Positions 1-7,315 are shown, counted from the stretch's first letter. The stretch is DNA of 7,317 nucleotides from Pseudomonadota bacterium (GCA_027295475.1 JAPUKV010000180.1:1-7317), one strand, 5' to 3'. Notes: a model not told the origin generated them from the sequence alone. A program made the numbers and translations.

Positions 1-270
1 ACACGGGTTACGGAGAGAATTCAAGCACAGGTGCATGCCTACATGTGTTACCTGGCGGACGCCGGTGCATTCCTTGATGATCATTTTCTTGTTCAATGCG
101 ATGCTGGTCTGCAGTCGCAGTCGCTAACGCCAGATCGCGGCATCACCGTGCTGCTGGCATTTCATCCACTCGGTGCCGACGAGCCAGTGTCACTAACGGT
201 GCATCAAACCGCTTCGGGGTGTCGTGTGGCAACGACTGCATTCGCACCAGCGATGGCCGAGTGCGCATAA
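1..270 (+). CDS. C-terminal part of a contractile tail sheath-like protein (5' end outside window)
   Basis: Frame 1 is open from the first base to a TAA at 268-270, so this is the last 89 codons of a gene that starts to the left. The ATG at 31 is probably internal, because the residues before it (TRVTERIQAQV) already read like part of the same helix. The pattern is a helix with AYMCYLADAGAF, then HFLVQCDAGL, then a beta-type segment GITVLLAFHPLGADEPVSL and TVHQ. It resembles the C-terminal domain of phage and contractile-injection-system sheath proteins, where a helix ending in a GA dipeptide is followed by F-V-x-C-D and a final strand after a P-x-x-x-x-E motif. Sheath subunits polymerise around the inner tube and contract to drive it through a target membrane. 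The match is from remembered family patterns, not a search. It could also be another phage structural protein or an unknown protein. Coding looks genuine; the identity is moderately sure. Confidence 0.45.
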   Translation, partial: TRVTERIQAQVHAYMCYLADAGAFLDDHFLVQCDAGLQSQSLTPDRGITVLLAFHPLGADEPVSLTVHQTASGCRVATTAFAPAMAECA

Positions 271-352
271 CGTTAACCTGCATATTTCATCAAGGCGGCA
301 GCCGGCTGATTGAAAGCGATTGATCGTTCACGATGTTTTGAGGTATCGAGAT

Positions 353-373
353 GTTGATTGTTGATTGCTGATT
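353..373. repeat. three tandem copies of a 7-bp unit
   Basis: GTTGATT occurs at 353-359 and 360-366, and with one change (GCTGATT) at 367-373. It is too short and imperfect to suggest a function. It may be replication slippage in non-coding DNA. Confidence 0.4.
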
Positions 374-445
374 GCACGTTGAACACCGCCGTCCGCCTAT
401 CGCGGCCCTGGCTGGTTGTCGAACGCCTGAGCTTGGCCTTCACTC

Positions 446-544
446 AACCCATAGCTATTGCTATGGGTTTGCTCCGCGCATCCTGCGCTTCGCCCTACGG
501 GCCAGCGGCTTCGCCGCTGTCCAAAATTGCTCCCGGCAATTTTG
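446..544. repeat. cluster of consecutive hairpins, possible dispersed repeat
   Basis: Self-complementary units follow one another with almost no spacing. AACCCATAGC (446-455) pairs perfectly with 460-469 around a TATT loop. GCGCA (476-480) pairs with 484-488, and GCCC (492-495) with GGGC (499-502). CAGCGGC (503-509) pairs with 513-519. CAAAATTGC (522-530) pairs perfectly with 536-544 around a 5-base loop. Neither the 10-bp nor the 9-bp stem is followed by a clear T-run of intrinsic-terminator type. The compact arrangement suggests a REP/MITE-like dispersed element or a structured RNA rather than a single terminator. The hairpins are directly visible; the class is inference. Confidence 0.6.
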
Positions 545-688
545 TCACTCCAGGCTTGTCCTCAGCCGATCGTCCATTCGCCGTTGCCACAATCCTGCCA
601 CAGTGCGAATCATATCCGGCGTGATTCAATGTGATCGAGCGATATCCAAAGACACCGCATGTGATTGTTCTCATTCGTGTTATTCTCA

Positions 689-701
689 TAAATTCTTGAT
701 A
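689..701 (-). promoter_or_regulatory. IHF binding site (perfect consensus match)
   Basis: Read on the minus strand this is TATCAAGAATTTA, matching the IHF consensus WATCAANNNNTTR at every fixed position. It lies in a 50-bp block (661-710) that is about 30% GC, well below the surroundings. IHF bends DNA in the arms of phage and island attachment sites recombined by tyrosine integrases. The site sits just left of the tRNA-Pro fragment, which is where such an arm site would be if the element lies to the left. By simple base probability a match this good is expected roughly 0.2 times in the whole window on both strands, though AT-richness raises the chance locally. Confidence 0.45.
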
Positions 702-724
702 ACAAATGAGTGTCATGCGTTCGC

Positions 725-764
725 GAGGCAGGGGCCGCCGGTTCAAATCCGGCCACCCCGACCA
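725..764 (+). pseudogene. orphan 3' half of a tRNA-Pro gene, probable attachment site
   Basis: A complete T arm is present: GCCGG (737-741), loop TTCAAAT (742-748), CCGGC (749-753). It is followed by the 3' acceptor strand CACCCCG (754-760), discriminator A (761) and encoded CCA (762-764). An acceptor ending in G72 with A73, implying a C1 partner, is the hallmark of bacterial tRNA-Pro. To the left, GGCAG (727-731) and GGGCC (732-736) fit the 3' anticodon stem and variable loop. The bases before that (ATGCG, 715-719) do not pair properly with GGCAG, and no CGGGGTG 5' acceptor or D arm exists upstream, where the DNA is AT-rich. The gene is therefore only a 3' half, broken near the anticodon loop, as left by integration of an element into a tRNA gene. 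It could not give a functional tRNA. Confidence 0.8.
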
Positions 765-928
765 TTTTGTTCGATAGCGCATCGATTCGCGCACGACTCG
801 CCATGGACTTCGCCAGCGTCGGCTAAGGCCCACGGTCTGCCGCATGTTCAACTACGCAATACAGAAGTTCGCAAGTCCGAACGATTCCCGCTCGCGTTCA
901 CGCTGTCCCGGTGTATATCACCTGCCAC

Positions 929-956
929 TTGAAAATCAATTCGGTACGGATAGATT
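929..956 (+). promoter_or_regulatory. candidate sigma70-type promoter for the FAD oxidoreductase gene
   Basis: TTGAAA (929-934, five of six to the -35 consensus) is followed after 16 bp by TAGATT (951-956, four of six to the -10 consensus). This would start transcription about 50 bp before the gene. A separate perfect TTGACA at 993-998 sits so close to the gene that its -10 (TTGAAT, 1016-1021) would overlap the proposed start codon. Neither is more than a sequence match. Confidence 0.25.
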
Positions 957-1015
957 ACGCACATCTAACCAACAGACGCAGCATAATTTCGTTTGACAGT
1001 GAATAGAGACGGCCA

Positions 1016-2401
1016 TTGAATACCAGTCGCGACGTGGAAATCGCAGTGATCGGTGCGGGTTTTGCCGGCATCGCTACTGCCTACTATTTGTGTACTGAAT
1101 ATCAAAAGAGATCCGTGCTCCTAGTCGATAGCAGGCAGCCTATGACCTATACAAGCGCACAGTCGGGTGACAACTATCGCAATTGGTGGCCACATCCGAC
1201 CATGGTCGACTTCACGAACTACAGCATCGATCTTATGCAGCGTATCGCGCTTGAATCATCAAACGTCCTGCATATGACACGACGCGGTTACGCGTTGGCG
1301 ACGCGTCGGACAGATATCGACGATTTAATCGCCGAATTGCATGCAGGTTACGGGGGAACAGAATCTGACCTGATTCGCATTCATCGCGGGCCATCACCAA
1401 AATCCTATCCGCCGACTCGTTCCGCGAACTGGACGGAAGCGCCCGACGGTGTTGATGTCTTGGCAAACCAGGATCTGATTCGACAAACGTTCCCCACATT
1501 CAGCCCCGACATAGCCAATGTGCTTCATATTCGCAGGGGAGGCGACATCAGTGGTCAACAAATGGGCCAATACATGTTGGAACGCATCAAGGAGGCTGGC
1601 GGCAAACGCCTGAGCGTTCAGGTCAAAGGCATTAAACAGAACCAGAGATTTGTGCTTGAAGTCGAGGGATCCGATGGCATCGAGCGAGTCAATGCCGAGA
1701 TGATCGTCAACGCTGCAGGGCCCTTCGCGAAAGAAATAGCGGCAATGATTGGCGTCGATCTGCCGATCGCGAACGTGTTTCAGCAGAAGTTGGCGTTTGA
1801 CGATCAGTACGGCGCAATACCCAGGCAGCTACCGTTCTCACTCGATCTGGACGATCAGGAACTGGACTGGACCGCTGAAGAACGGGAATTGCTTGCCGAT
1901 GACCCGGACATGGCATGGCTGCTCAGGCCAATCCGCGGCGGAACACATTGTCGTCCGGACGGCGGCGACAATGGAACCTGGATCAAGCTTGGTTGGGCGT
2001 TCAATAGAGAAGCCAGCGAGCCACAACAGGAATTGGCAAACGATCCGCACTTTCATCCACAATTTCCCGAAATCATTCTGCGGGCCGCTGCAGCACTCAA
2101 TCCGTGTCTGAAAAGATACTCCGAGTCATTTCCAAGCCGTTGGACGCATTACGGTGGCTACTACACGATGACGCGCGAAAACTGGCCGCTTCTTGGTCCA
2201 CTCGGCGTCGACGGAGTGTTTATCGCCAGTGCTTTATCTGGCTATGGCAGCATGGCGGCCTGTGCCGCGGGCGCAATTTGCGCAGCCTGGATGGCTGATG
2301 GCGATTTGCCCGCCTTCGCGAACCAACTGAGCTTGGCAAGATACGACGACGAAAATCTCATGGCTGAGATCGTAAACTCCCCATCCAAAGGAATTCTCTA
2401 G
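1016..2401 (+). CDS. FAD-dependent oxidoreductase, D-amino-acid/sarcosine oxidase (DAO) superfamily
   Basis: This 461-aa protein is predicted to oxidise a C-N bond of an amino acid or secondary amine with FAD. The N-terminus has the Rossmann dinucleotide motif GAGFAG (13-18) in AVIGAGFAGIATAYYL, with acidic D38 in LLVDSR to bind the adenine ribose. NAAGPFA (232-238) matches the second FAD contact of the family. The C-terminal YGGYYTMTRENWPLLGP (379-395) and ALSGYGSMAACAAG (406-419) match the flavin-contacting end of DAO proteins. There is no signal peptide or membrane segment, so it should be cytosolic. The GDNYRNWWPHP segment (51-61) replaces the usual S-G-R-N region, and the substrate is unknown. 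An in-frame stop at 1004 leaves TTG 1016 as the longest start, with only a weak purine stretch (AGAGA, 1005-1009) as ribosome site. GTG 1034 is an alternative that starts at the first strand. The gene stands alone on + and converges on the reductase. The family is sure, the substrate is not. Confidence 0.88.
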   Translation: MNTSRDVEIAVIGAGFAGIATAYYLCTEYQKRSVLLVDSRQPMTYTSAQSGDNYRNWWPHPTMVDFTNYSIDLMQRIALESSNVLHMTRRGYALATRRTDIDDLIAELHAGYGGTESDLIRIHRGPSPKSYPPTRSANWTEAPDGVDVLANQDLIRQTFPTFSPDIANVLHIRRGGDISGQQMGQYMLERIKEAGGKRLSVQVKGIKQNQRFVLEVEGSDGIERVNAEMIVNAAGPFAKEIAAMIGVDLPIANVFQQKLAFDDQYGAIPRQLPFSLDLDDQELDWTAEERELLADDPDMAWLLRPIRGGTHCRPDGGDNGTWIKLGWAFNREASEPQQELANDPHFHPQFPEIILRAAAALNPCLKRYSESFPSRWTHYGGYYTMTRENWPLLGPLGVDGVFIASALSGYGSMAACAAGAICAAWMADGDLPAFANQLSLARYDDENLMAEIVNSPSKGIL

Positions 2402-2407
2402 ACAAAA

Positions 2408-2422
2408 TGATCTACTAGATCA
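2408..2422. terminator. possible weak bidirectional terminator between convergent genes
   Basis: TGATCT (2408-2413) pairs with AGATCA (2417-2422) around a 3-base loop. AAAA lies just before it and a T-rich stretch (2424-2434) after it, so both strands would show a hairpin followed by Us. The stem is short, AT-rich and overlaps the reductase stop codon, so it is a weak candidate. No better terminator is seen in the 13-bp gap. Confidence 0.25.
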
Positions 2423-3431
2423 GTTTCTGTTTTGACCAGGGGGCCGAGTTGAGAAAGTCGGCCACAGCGCTTCCTGGCGGGACGAGTTCGTCGCAGGCCT
2501 GTCGAATTTCATCGCTCAAACTCATTTCCATTACGGGTAGAAGGTCTTTAAGTTGGTCCAGGGTTCTTGGGCCGGCGAGAGGGGCTGTTACATGGGGTTG
2601 GTCTTTGACCCACAACACAGCGAGGTGGGCGGCGAGAATATCAAACTGTTTCGCGAGTTGCACAAATCGTTTTCCAGCATCTACCGCTTTAGGAGTGATA
2701 CGTTCAGCGTAGATACCACCACGTTGAAATCGGGCTGTGTTAAAACTTTCGGGGTCGTCGTTATTGTATCGTCCGGCAAGTATGCCCATGGCCAGAGGCG
2801 ACCAAACAAGAACGGCCAGTCCGGCCCACTCACAGGCAGGAAGTATTTCATTTTCCACTCTTCTGTCAAGGAGATTGTAGGGCAATTGCTCAGAAACCAT
2901 ACGAGTGAGGTTTTTGAACTCAGCCAGCAACGCCGATTGCACTATCTTCCAAGAGGGAGACGTGGTTGAGCCGCAGTATCTGATTTTCCCTTGCCGTTGA
3001 AGATCAGTAAGCGCGCCCAGTGTTTCTTCCAAATCTGTTTCGATGCAGACTCGATGGGTCTGGTAGATGTCGATGTAGTCGGTTTGCAGGCGCTGAAGAG
3101 AACCTTCACAAGCTTTAATGATATGTTTTCGAGAGTTGCCACGGTCGTTGATACCCCTGTTGCCAACCGGGTAATGCACCTTGGTTGCCAGAATCACATC
3201 ATCACGTCGATGATTGGCTTTGAGGGCTCGACCAATTATTTTTTCGCATTCGCCGGCGGCATAACTGTTGGAGGTGTCGATCAGATTGATACCATTGTCA
3301 ATGGCACAGTTGATAATTTTGACAGACTCATCTTCCGGAGTCGGGTTGGCGAAGTTGTCTGTGCCCAAGCAGATCGGCGAAACTTTAAGGCCCGTGCGAC
3401 CGAGAGGTCTGTAAAACGATTCCTTCAACAT
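2415..3431 (-). CDS. aldo/keto reductase
   Basis: This 338-aa protein is a cytosolic NAD(P)H-dependent (beta/alpha)8-barrel oxidoreductase acting on carbonyl groups. The N-terminus YRPLGRTGLKVSPICLGT (7-24) is the family opening. All four catalytic residues are in place: D52 and Y57 in NLIDTSNSY, K84 in ILATKVH, and H126 in DIYQTH. The late GPRTLDQL region (about 293-300) fits the family's cofactor-binding end. The length is normal for the Tas/YajO-type branch with ATG start. GGAG (complement of 3442-3445) lies 10 bases before the ATG, a good if slightly distant ribosome site. Lines counted inside the gene are about 45-50% GC against about 57-58% in the 5-oxoprolinase gene. An IS remnant lies just upstream, so separate acquisition is possible. 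The substrate cannot be read from the sequence. Confidence 0.92.
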   Translation of the reverse strand: MLKESFYRPLGRTGLKVSPICLGTDNFANPTPEDESVKIINCAIDNGINLIDTSNSYAAGECEKIIGRALKANHRRDDVILATKVHYPVGNRGINDRGNSRKHIIKACEGSLQRLQTDYIDIYQTHRVCIETDLEETLGALTDLQRQGKIRYCGSTTSPSWKIVQSALLAEFKNLTRMVSEQLPYNLLDRRVENEILPACEWAGLAVLVWSPLAMGILAGRYNNDDPESFNTARFQRGGIYAERITPKAVDAGKRFVQLAKQFDILAAHLAVLWVKDQPHVTAPLAGPRTLDQLKDLLPVMEMSLSDEIRQACDELVPPGSAVADFLNSAPWSKQKLI

Positions 3432-3460
3432 GCGCTATAGGCTCCATCAACTCTGATGCT

Positions 3461-3477
3461 GCCACCCTGCTGGTGGC
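3461..3477. other. short hairpin upstream of the reductase gene
   Basis: GCCACC (3461-3466) pairs with GGTGGC (3472-3477) around CTGCT. It lies 30 bases upstream of the reductase start and could be in its 5' leader. It has no T-run, and no function is evident. Confidence 0.3.
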
Positions 3478-3526
3478 CACTGGTAGTGTCAAGTTAGGTT
3501 AACTCCAGGTCCGACAGACTGGGGCC

Positions 3527-3625
3527 ATGGAAGACACGAAACCACTGTTTCATGGACGTCGATTTCCGCTGGAAATCATCAGTCACGCCGTTTGGCTGAA
3601 CTATCCTGTCCGCCCACCAATGTGA
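3527..3625 (+). pseudogene. N-terminal remnant of an IS6-family transposase
   Basis: An ATG at 3527, preceded by GGGG (3521-3524), opens a 32-codon frame. Its residues FHGRRFPLEIISHAVWL resemble the start of IS6-family transposases, in which a G-x-R/H-F-P-x-E-I-I-x-x-A-V-W-L stretch precedes the N-terminal DNA-binding region. After AVWLNY the similarity is lost and TGA follows at 3623. Intact relatives are roughly 200-250 aa, so the DDE catalytic domain is entirely missing. Shifting frame at about 3606 gives L-S, which could be the L-S of the usual next segment after a small deletion, but this is speculative. GTGTCAAGTTAGGTTAAC (3486-3503) may belong to the left end of the element; no matching inverted end is visible before 3697. 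The remnant cannot move by itself. Confidence 0.65.
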
Positions 3626-3697
3626 TTAGCAGCGTGCTGAATGACATTTATTGACTTAATCCGTTCGAAGTCTGACGACATTAGACGGGCGATTTCC

Positions 3698-6600
3698 TTA
3701 CCGCGGTTTCCCGAATCCACCACCGCCCGGTGTTTCAATAATCAGGCTGCTGCCTTGGCCGAGCTTGACGGTGACTGTTGCGCCAAGCTCTGCACATTCT
3801 CTTGATGCATATTCGACATAGTTATGGCCGGTCTTGCCCGGCTGACCGCCTTCCAGGCCAAACGGTGCGATGCGGCGATGATTCGATAGAATCGATGCCT
3901 CTACCGGTTCGAGAAAGCGGATTTTTCTGATCGTGCCATCGCCACCATGCCACTCTCCCGGACCGCCCGAATTCCTCCGAATCGAAAATGATTCGAGAAC
4001 CACCGGAAACGTCTGCTCGAGAACCTCGGGGTCGGTCAAGCGTGAATTCGTCATGTGCGTCTGAACCGCGTCTGCGCCGTCAAAACCCGGTCCCGCACCG
4101 GCCCCTCCCGCGATTGTTTCGTAATACTGAAAGTCATCGTTGCCAAAGCTCAGGTTATTCATCGTGCCTTGTGATGCGGCGAGGGCATTAAGTGCGCCAA
4201 ACAAGGCGTCTGTAACACACTGCGATGTCTCGACGTTGCCGGCAACAACGGCCGCCGGATAGACCGGGCTCAGCAGGCTGCCATCGGGGATTACGATGTT
4301 TAGTGGTTCGAGACATCCCTCGTTCATCGGAATGTCCTCCGCGATCAGGCTGCGGAAGACGTAAAGGACAGCCGCCCTGGCAACGGCTTTCGGCGCATTG
4401 AAATTGTTGTCCGACTGCAAGGATGTGCCCGTGAAATCGACGGTCGCTTCGCGATTCTTGTGATCGACCGTAACGGTTACTTTTATGTACTCACCGGAGT
4501 CGAGTTCATAGCCGAAGCGACCGTCTTGGAGCGAACCCAGGAGTCGCCTGACGCTGGTCGCCGCATTATCGCGGACGAAACGCAGGTATCGCTGCACCGT
4601 TGTAAGTCCATAGCGCTCTATCGTTTTCTCGAGTTGACGGATGCCCTGTTGGTTGGCCGCGAGCTGCGCCCGCATATCAGCAACATTCTTGTCGGGATCA
4701 CGAGCCGGATATTTTGCGTCCAGCAGAAGTTCGCGTACCGTCGTCATGCGAAACTTGCCGCCACGAACGAGTACAAAATCGTCAATCAGTACACCCTCGT
4801 CATCGATATGCCTGCTTTCCGCAGGCATTGATCCTGGCGTGATGCCGCCGATGTCTGCATGGTGCGCACGCGACGCGAAAAAAAACAAAGGCTGGTCTGA
4901 ATCGGCGAAGTAGGGCGTTACAACAGTGAGATCGGGAAGATGGGTGCCGCCCGCGTACGGCGAATTGAGCAGTATCGAGTCGCCCGGCAAGAGATCGTTA
5001 CCCCTGGCGTCAATAACGCTCCGTACGCTTTCGCCCATTGAGCCCAGATGCACAGGCATGTGCGGCGCGTTCGATACCAGCCGGCCCTCCGCATCAAATA
5101 ACGCGCAGGAAAAATCCAGGCGCTCGCGAATGTTCACCGAGATAGCCGTATTCTGCAGCACGGTGCCCATTTGCTCGGCAATGTGCATGAAGAGATTGTT
5201 GAACACCTCGAGCCTGACCGGATCCGGCCCGGTGTCCTCGCCAACATCATCGGATACAGCTTCAGCCTGCTCTTGTTTCTCCAGTATGAGGTGTCCCCAT
5301 TGATTCACCCGACCGAACCAGCCGGCATCGATGACGGTCGTGCTGTTGTCTTCCGCAACGATGGCGGGACCATCGATTTCGGTACCGGACCCGAGAGTGC
5401 TTCGCTTGAATATCGGTAACTCCTGCCAGCCGTTGCCGATCCACACGTTCGCGGCACCATCGGGCGATGGATCAGCCCCGGCATCGATTACCGGATCGCG
5501 AAACAGCTGCTCGTAGCCGGTAGCCTCGACACGAATCGTTGCGATGATCAGCTTGCCGGAACCGACGTCGGCACCGAAACGGCTGCGATAGCCCTGTCTG
5601 AATGCATCCTCCATCTCGTCGAAACCTGAAGGCGCCACATTCAGAATCGTGTCAGAACCAGCCACGCGCAGGCCTACCCGCGTTTCGAACTGACGGTTGT
5701 TCCCGGGGACTTGTTGTTCCGCCAGCATTTCATCACAGAGATTGAATAGCTGCGCGATCGGCACCTGAAGTTGCTCGAGGTGTTCGGCAGAAAATTCAAG
5801 GTCTATCGATTGCTGCTGTTCAACGCGGATGTTGGACAGTCCCATTCCGTAGGCGGAGAGCACACCGGCCAGCGGGTGCAGCCAGATCGTCCTGATACCC
5901 AGAACGTCAGCAACCTGACAGGCATGCTGGCCAGCCGCGCCGCCGAAGCAGCAAAGTGTGAAATCGCGAACGTCCTCCCCACGCTCTATCGTGATCTTGC
6001 GAATCGCGTTCGCCATGTTCTCGACAGTGATCGTCAGGAAACCGGTAGCGATGGACTCCGGACTTGCATTGACACCGCTGTCCCTGGAAATCTCCAGCGC
6101 CAATTCATCAAACTTCGATAGAACCGCTTCCTTGTCCAGCGGCATGTCCGCGGCCGGGCCAAAAACGCTTGGAAAATACTCGACCGGAATTCGGCCGAGC
6201 AACACATTCGCGTCGGTAACAGTCAACGGCCCGCCACGCCGGTAGCAAACCGGGCCCGGATTTGCGCCGGCTGAGTCTGGCCCGACCTGATAGCGCGCAT
6301 CCGAATAACGAAGGTGTGAACCACCGCCCGCGGCAATCGTATGAATTCGCATCATCGGCGCGCGTAGGCGCACACCGGCGACTTCCGAATCGTTACTCCG
6401 TTCGTATTCGCCGCTGTAGGCAGACACATCGGTCGATGTGCCGCCCATATCAAAGCCAATCAGCTTTTCAAGTCCTGCCGCCGTCGCGGTTTCCACCATT
6501 CCGACAACACCGGCAGCAGGTCCGGACAGGATGCTGTCTTTGCCGCGGAAGTTCTCGGCAAGAGCGAGCCCACCGTTGCTTTGCATGAACAAAATGCGGT

Positions 6601-7315
6601 GCGGAACTTCGACTTTGGCCAGAGCGCCTCTCAAGCTACCGATATAATTATTCAGGACAGGAGTCAGATAGGCGTCGGCAAGTGTCGTTTCGGCACGACT
6701 GACGAACTTAATCAGCGGCTCTACATCGTGCGAGGCGGAAATCTGCTGAAATCCAAGGTCTTTCGCAATCTCGGCGATGCGTTCTTCGTGTGCCGGGTAT
6801 CGGTAACCATGCACCAGACAGATCGCGACCGATGAAATACCATCCGTAAGGCATTGCTCAAGCGCTCTTGTAACTTCGGCTTCGTCCAGCGGTGTAAGTA
6901 CATCACCTTCTGCGCTGAGTCGTTCCTGCGCTTCAATCACTCGGCTATGGAGCGGCGCGGGCTTGACAATATTCAAGGCAAAGATGTCAGGTCTGTTCTG
7001 ATAACCGATCGCCAGGCTGTCACCGAATCCCTGCGTAACGACCAAAGCTGTGTCCATTCCCTGGCGCTCAAGCAGTGCGTTGGTCGCGACCGTTGTGCCC
7101 ATTTTGACGGCATAAATTGGTGCCTTGCTGCCCCCGCCCGAGGACCAGCGGCCTATCGCCTGACGTACTCCCTCGGCGGCCGCATCATCATACTGCTCGG
7201 GGTTCTCCGACAGCAATTTGGCAGTCTCGAGTTCCCCGTCTGGCCGCAAAGCGACGATATCGGTAAAAGTCCCGCCGCGGTCGATCCAGAACTGCCAGTG
7301 CTTTTCGCCGTCCAT
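3698..7315 (-). CDS. 5-oxoprolinase (ATP-hydrolysing), hydantoinase A/B fusion
   Basis: This 1205-aa cytosolic enzyme opens 5-oxo-L-proline (pyroglutamate) to glutamate with ATP hydrolysis. Residues 1-680 form the hydantoinase A half. It has [13 protein letters not shown] (10-22) and [12 protein letters not shown] (287-298) as the actin-like ATPase phosphate loops, FMQSNGG (243-249), LSGPAAGV (263-270) and [10 protein letters not shown] (456-465). An acidic linker near 685-698 (about base 5230-5260) leads into the hydantoinase B half. That half carries [10 protein letters not shown] (815-824), AGNVETSQ (1025-1032), GGAGAGPG (1070-1077), [15 protein letters not shown] (1113-1127) and the terminal [10 protein letters not shown] (1195-1204). 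D-R-G-G-T-F-T-D followed by [10 protein letters not shown] (34-42 region) is the 5-oxoprolinase type, not the separate HyuA type that usually has D-I/V-G-G-T. The length fits the fused family (about 1200-1290), and the N-terminus matches family starts, so the ATG at 7315 is probably real although its upstream region is outside the window. No terminator is seen after the TAA. A related cyclic-amide substrate remains possible. Confidence 0.93.
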   Translation of the reverse strand: MDGEKHWQFWIDRGGTFTDIVALRPDGELETAKLLSENPEQYDDAAAEGVRQAIGRWSSGGGSKAPIYAVKMGTTVATNALLERQGMDTALVVTQGFGDSLAIGYQNRPDIFALNIVKPAPLHSRVIEAQERLSAEGDVLTPLDEAEVTRALEQCLTDGISSVAICLVHGYRYPAHEERIAEIAKDLGFQQISASHDVEPLIKFVSRAETTLADAYLTPVLNNYIGSLRGALAKVEVPHRILFMQSNGGLALAENFRGKDSILSGPAAGVVGMVETATAAGLEKLIGFDMGGTSTDVSAYSGEYERSNDSEVAGVRLRAPMMRIHTIAAGGGSHLRYSDARYQVGPDSAGANPGPVCYRRGGPLTVTDANVLLGRIPVEYFPSVFGPAADMPLDKEAVLSKFDELALEISRDSGVNASPESIATGFLTITVENMANAIRKITIERGEDVRDFTLCCFGGAAGQHACQVADVLGIRTIWLHPLAGVLSAYGMGLSNIRVEQQQSIDLEFSAEHLEQLQVPIAQLFNLCDEMLAEQQVPGNNRQFETRVGLRVAGSDTILNVAPSGFDEMEDAFRQGYRSRFGADVGSGKLIIATIRVEATGYEQLFRDPVIDAGADPSPDGAANVWIGNGWQELPIFKRSTLGSGTEIDGPAIVAEDNSTTVIDAGWFGRVNQWGHLILEKQEQAEAVSDDVGEDTGPDPVRLEVFNNLFMHIAEQMGTVLQNTAISVNIRERLDFSCALFDAEGRLVSNAPHMPVHLGSMGESVRSVIDARGNDLLPGDSILLNSPYAGGTHLPDLTVVTPYFADSDQPLFFFASRAHHADIGGITPGSMPAESRHIDDEGVLIDDFVLVRGGKFRMTTVRELLLDAKYPARDPDKNVADMRAQLAANQQGIRQLEKTIERYGLTTVQRYLRFVRDNAATSVRRLLGSLQDGRFGYELDSGEYIKVTVTVDHKNREATVDFTGTSLQSDNNFNAPKAVARAAVLYVFRSLIAEDIPMNEGCLEPLNIVIPDGSLLSPVYPAAVVAGNVETSQCVTDALFGALNALAASQGTMNNLSFGNDDFQYYETIAGGAGAGPGFDGADAVQTHMTNSRLTDPEVLEQTFPVVLESFSIRRNSGGPGEWHGGDGTIRKIRFLEPVEASILSNHRRIAPFGLEGGQPGKTGHNYVEYASRECAELGATVTVKLGQGSSLIIETPGGGGFGKPR

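Larger units (their letters stand above)
271..1015. other. 745-bp region without a supported protein gene
   Basis: No convincing coding region lies here. Several frames stay open (for example 372-932 on + and 495-851 on -), but they run straight through the hairpin cluster and the tRNA fragment and have low-complexity, Arg/Ser/Pro-rich translations. The minus-strand peptide GFEPAAPASRT at the tRNA end is the familiar false protein made by reading a tRNA 3' half backwards. What the region does hold is a heptamer repeat (353-373), a hairpin cluster (446-544), an AT-rich block with an IHF consensus (661-710), an orphan tRNA-Pro 3' half (725-764) and a possible promoter (929-956). I see nothing identifiable in 545-660 or 765-928. 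Confidence 0.7.

Noticed and set aside
255..280. Integron attC-like motif around CGCATAACGTTAACC
   Set aside because: Only a short GTTAAC-type string is present. No paired R/L boxes and no integron integrase or cassette structure are seen.
689..764. Intact tRNA gene ending at 764
   Set aside because: The 26 bases where the acceptor 5' strand and D arm should be are AT-rich and unrelated, and the anticodon stem does not pair.
711..764. tRNA with a long variable arm (Leu/Ser/Tyr type), using TGTCATGC/GCGAGGCA as the arm
   Set aside because: The stem has mismatches, no anticodon arm with a 7-base loop precedes it, and the C1-G72/A73 acceptor type fits tRNA-Pro.
725..764. 3' end of tmRNA (ssrA)
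   Set aside because: A tmRNA begins GGGG, needing a CCCC-type partner with the usual ending; CACCCCG-A-CCA implies C1, and no tmRNA body or tag frame lies upstream.
495..851. 118- and 64-codon open frames on - over the tRNA fragment
   Set aside because: They contain GVAGFEPAAPASRT, the usual artefact of translating the reverse strand of a tRNA 3' half. There is no other support.
372..932. 186-codon open frame on +
   Set aside because: It runs through the hairpin cluster and the tRNA fragment (RQGPPVQIRPPRP is the tRNA end translated). Composition is Arg/Ser/Cys-rich and no family is recognisable.
2449..3440. Several + strand open frames opposite the reductase
   Set aside because: They are antisense shadows of a gene with complete catalytic residues and family motifs.
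3626..3697. Intrinsic terminator for the 5-oxoprolinase gene
   Set aside because: Only 4-bp stems such as GTCT/AGAC are present and no T-run follows on the minus strand.
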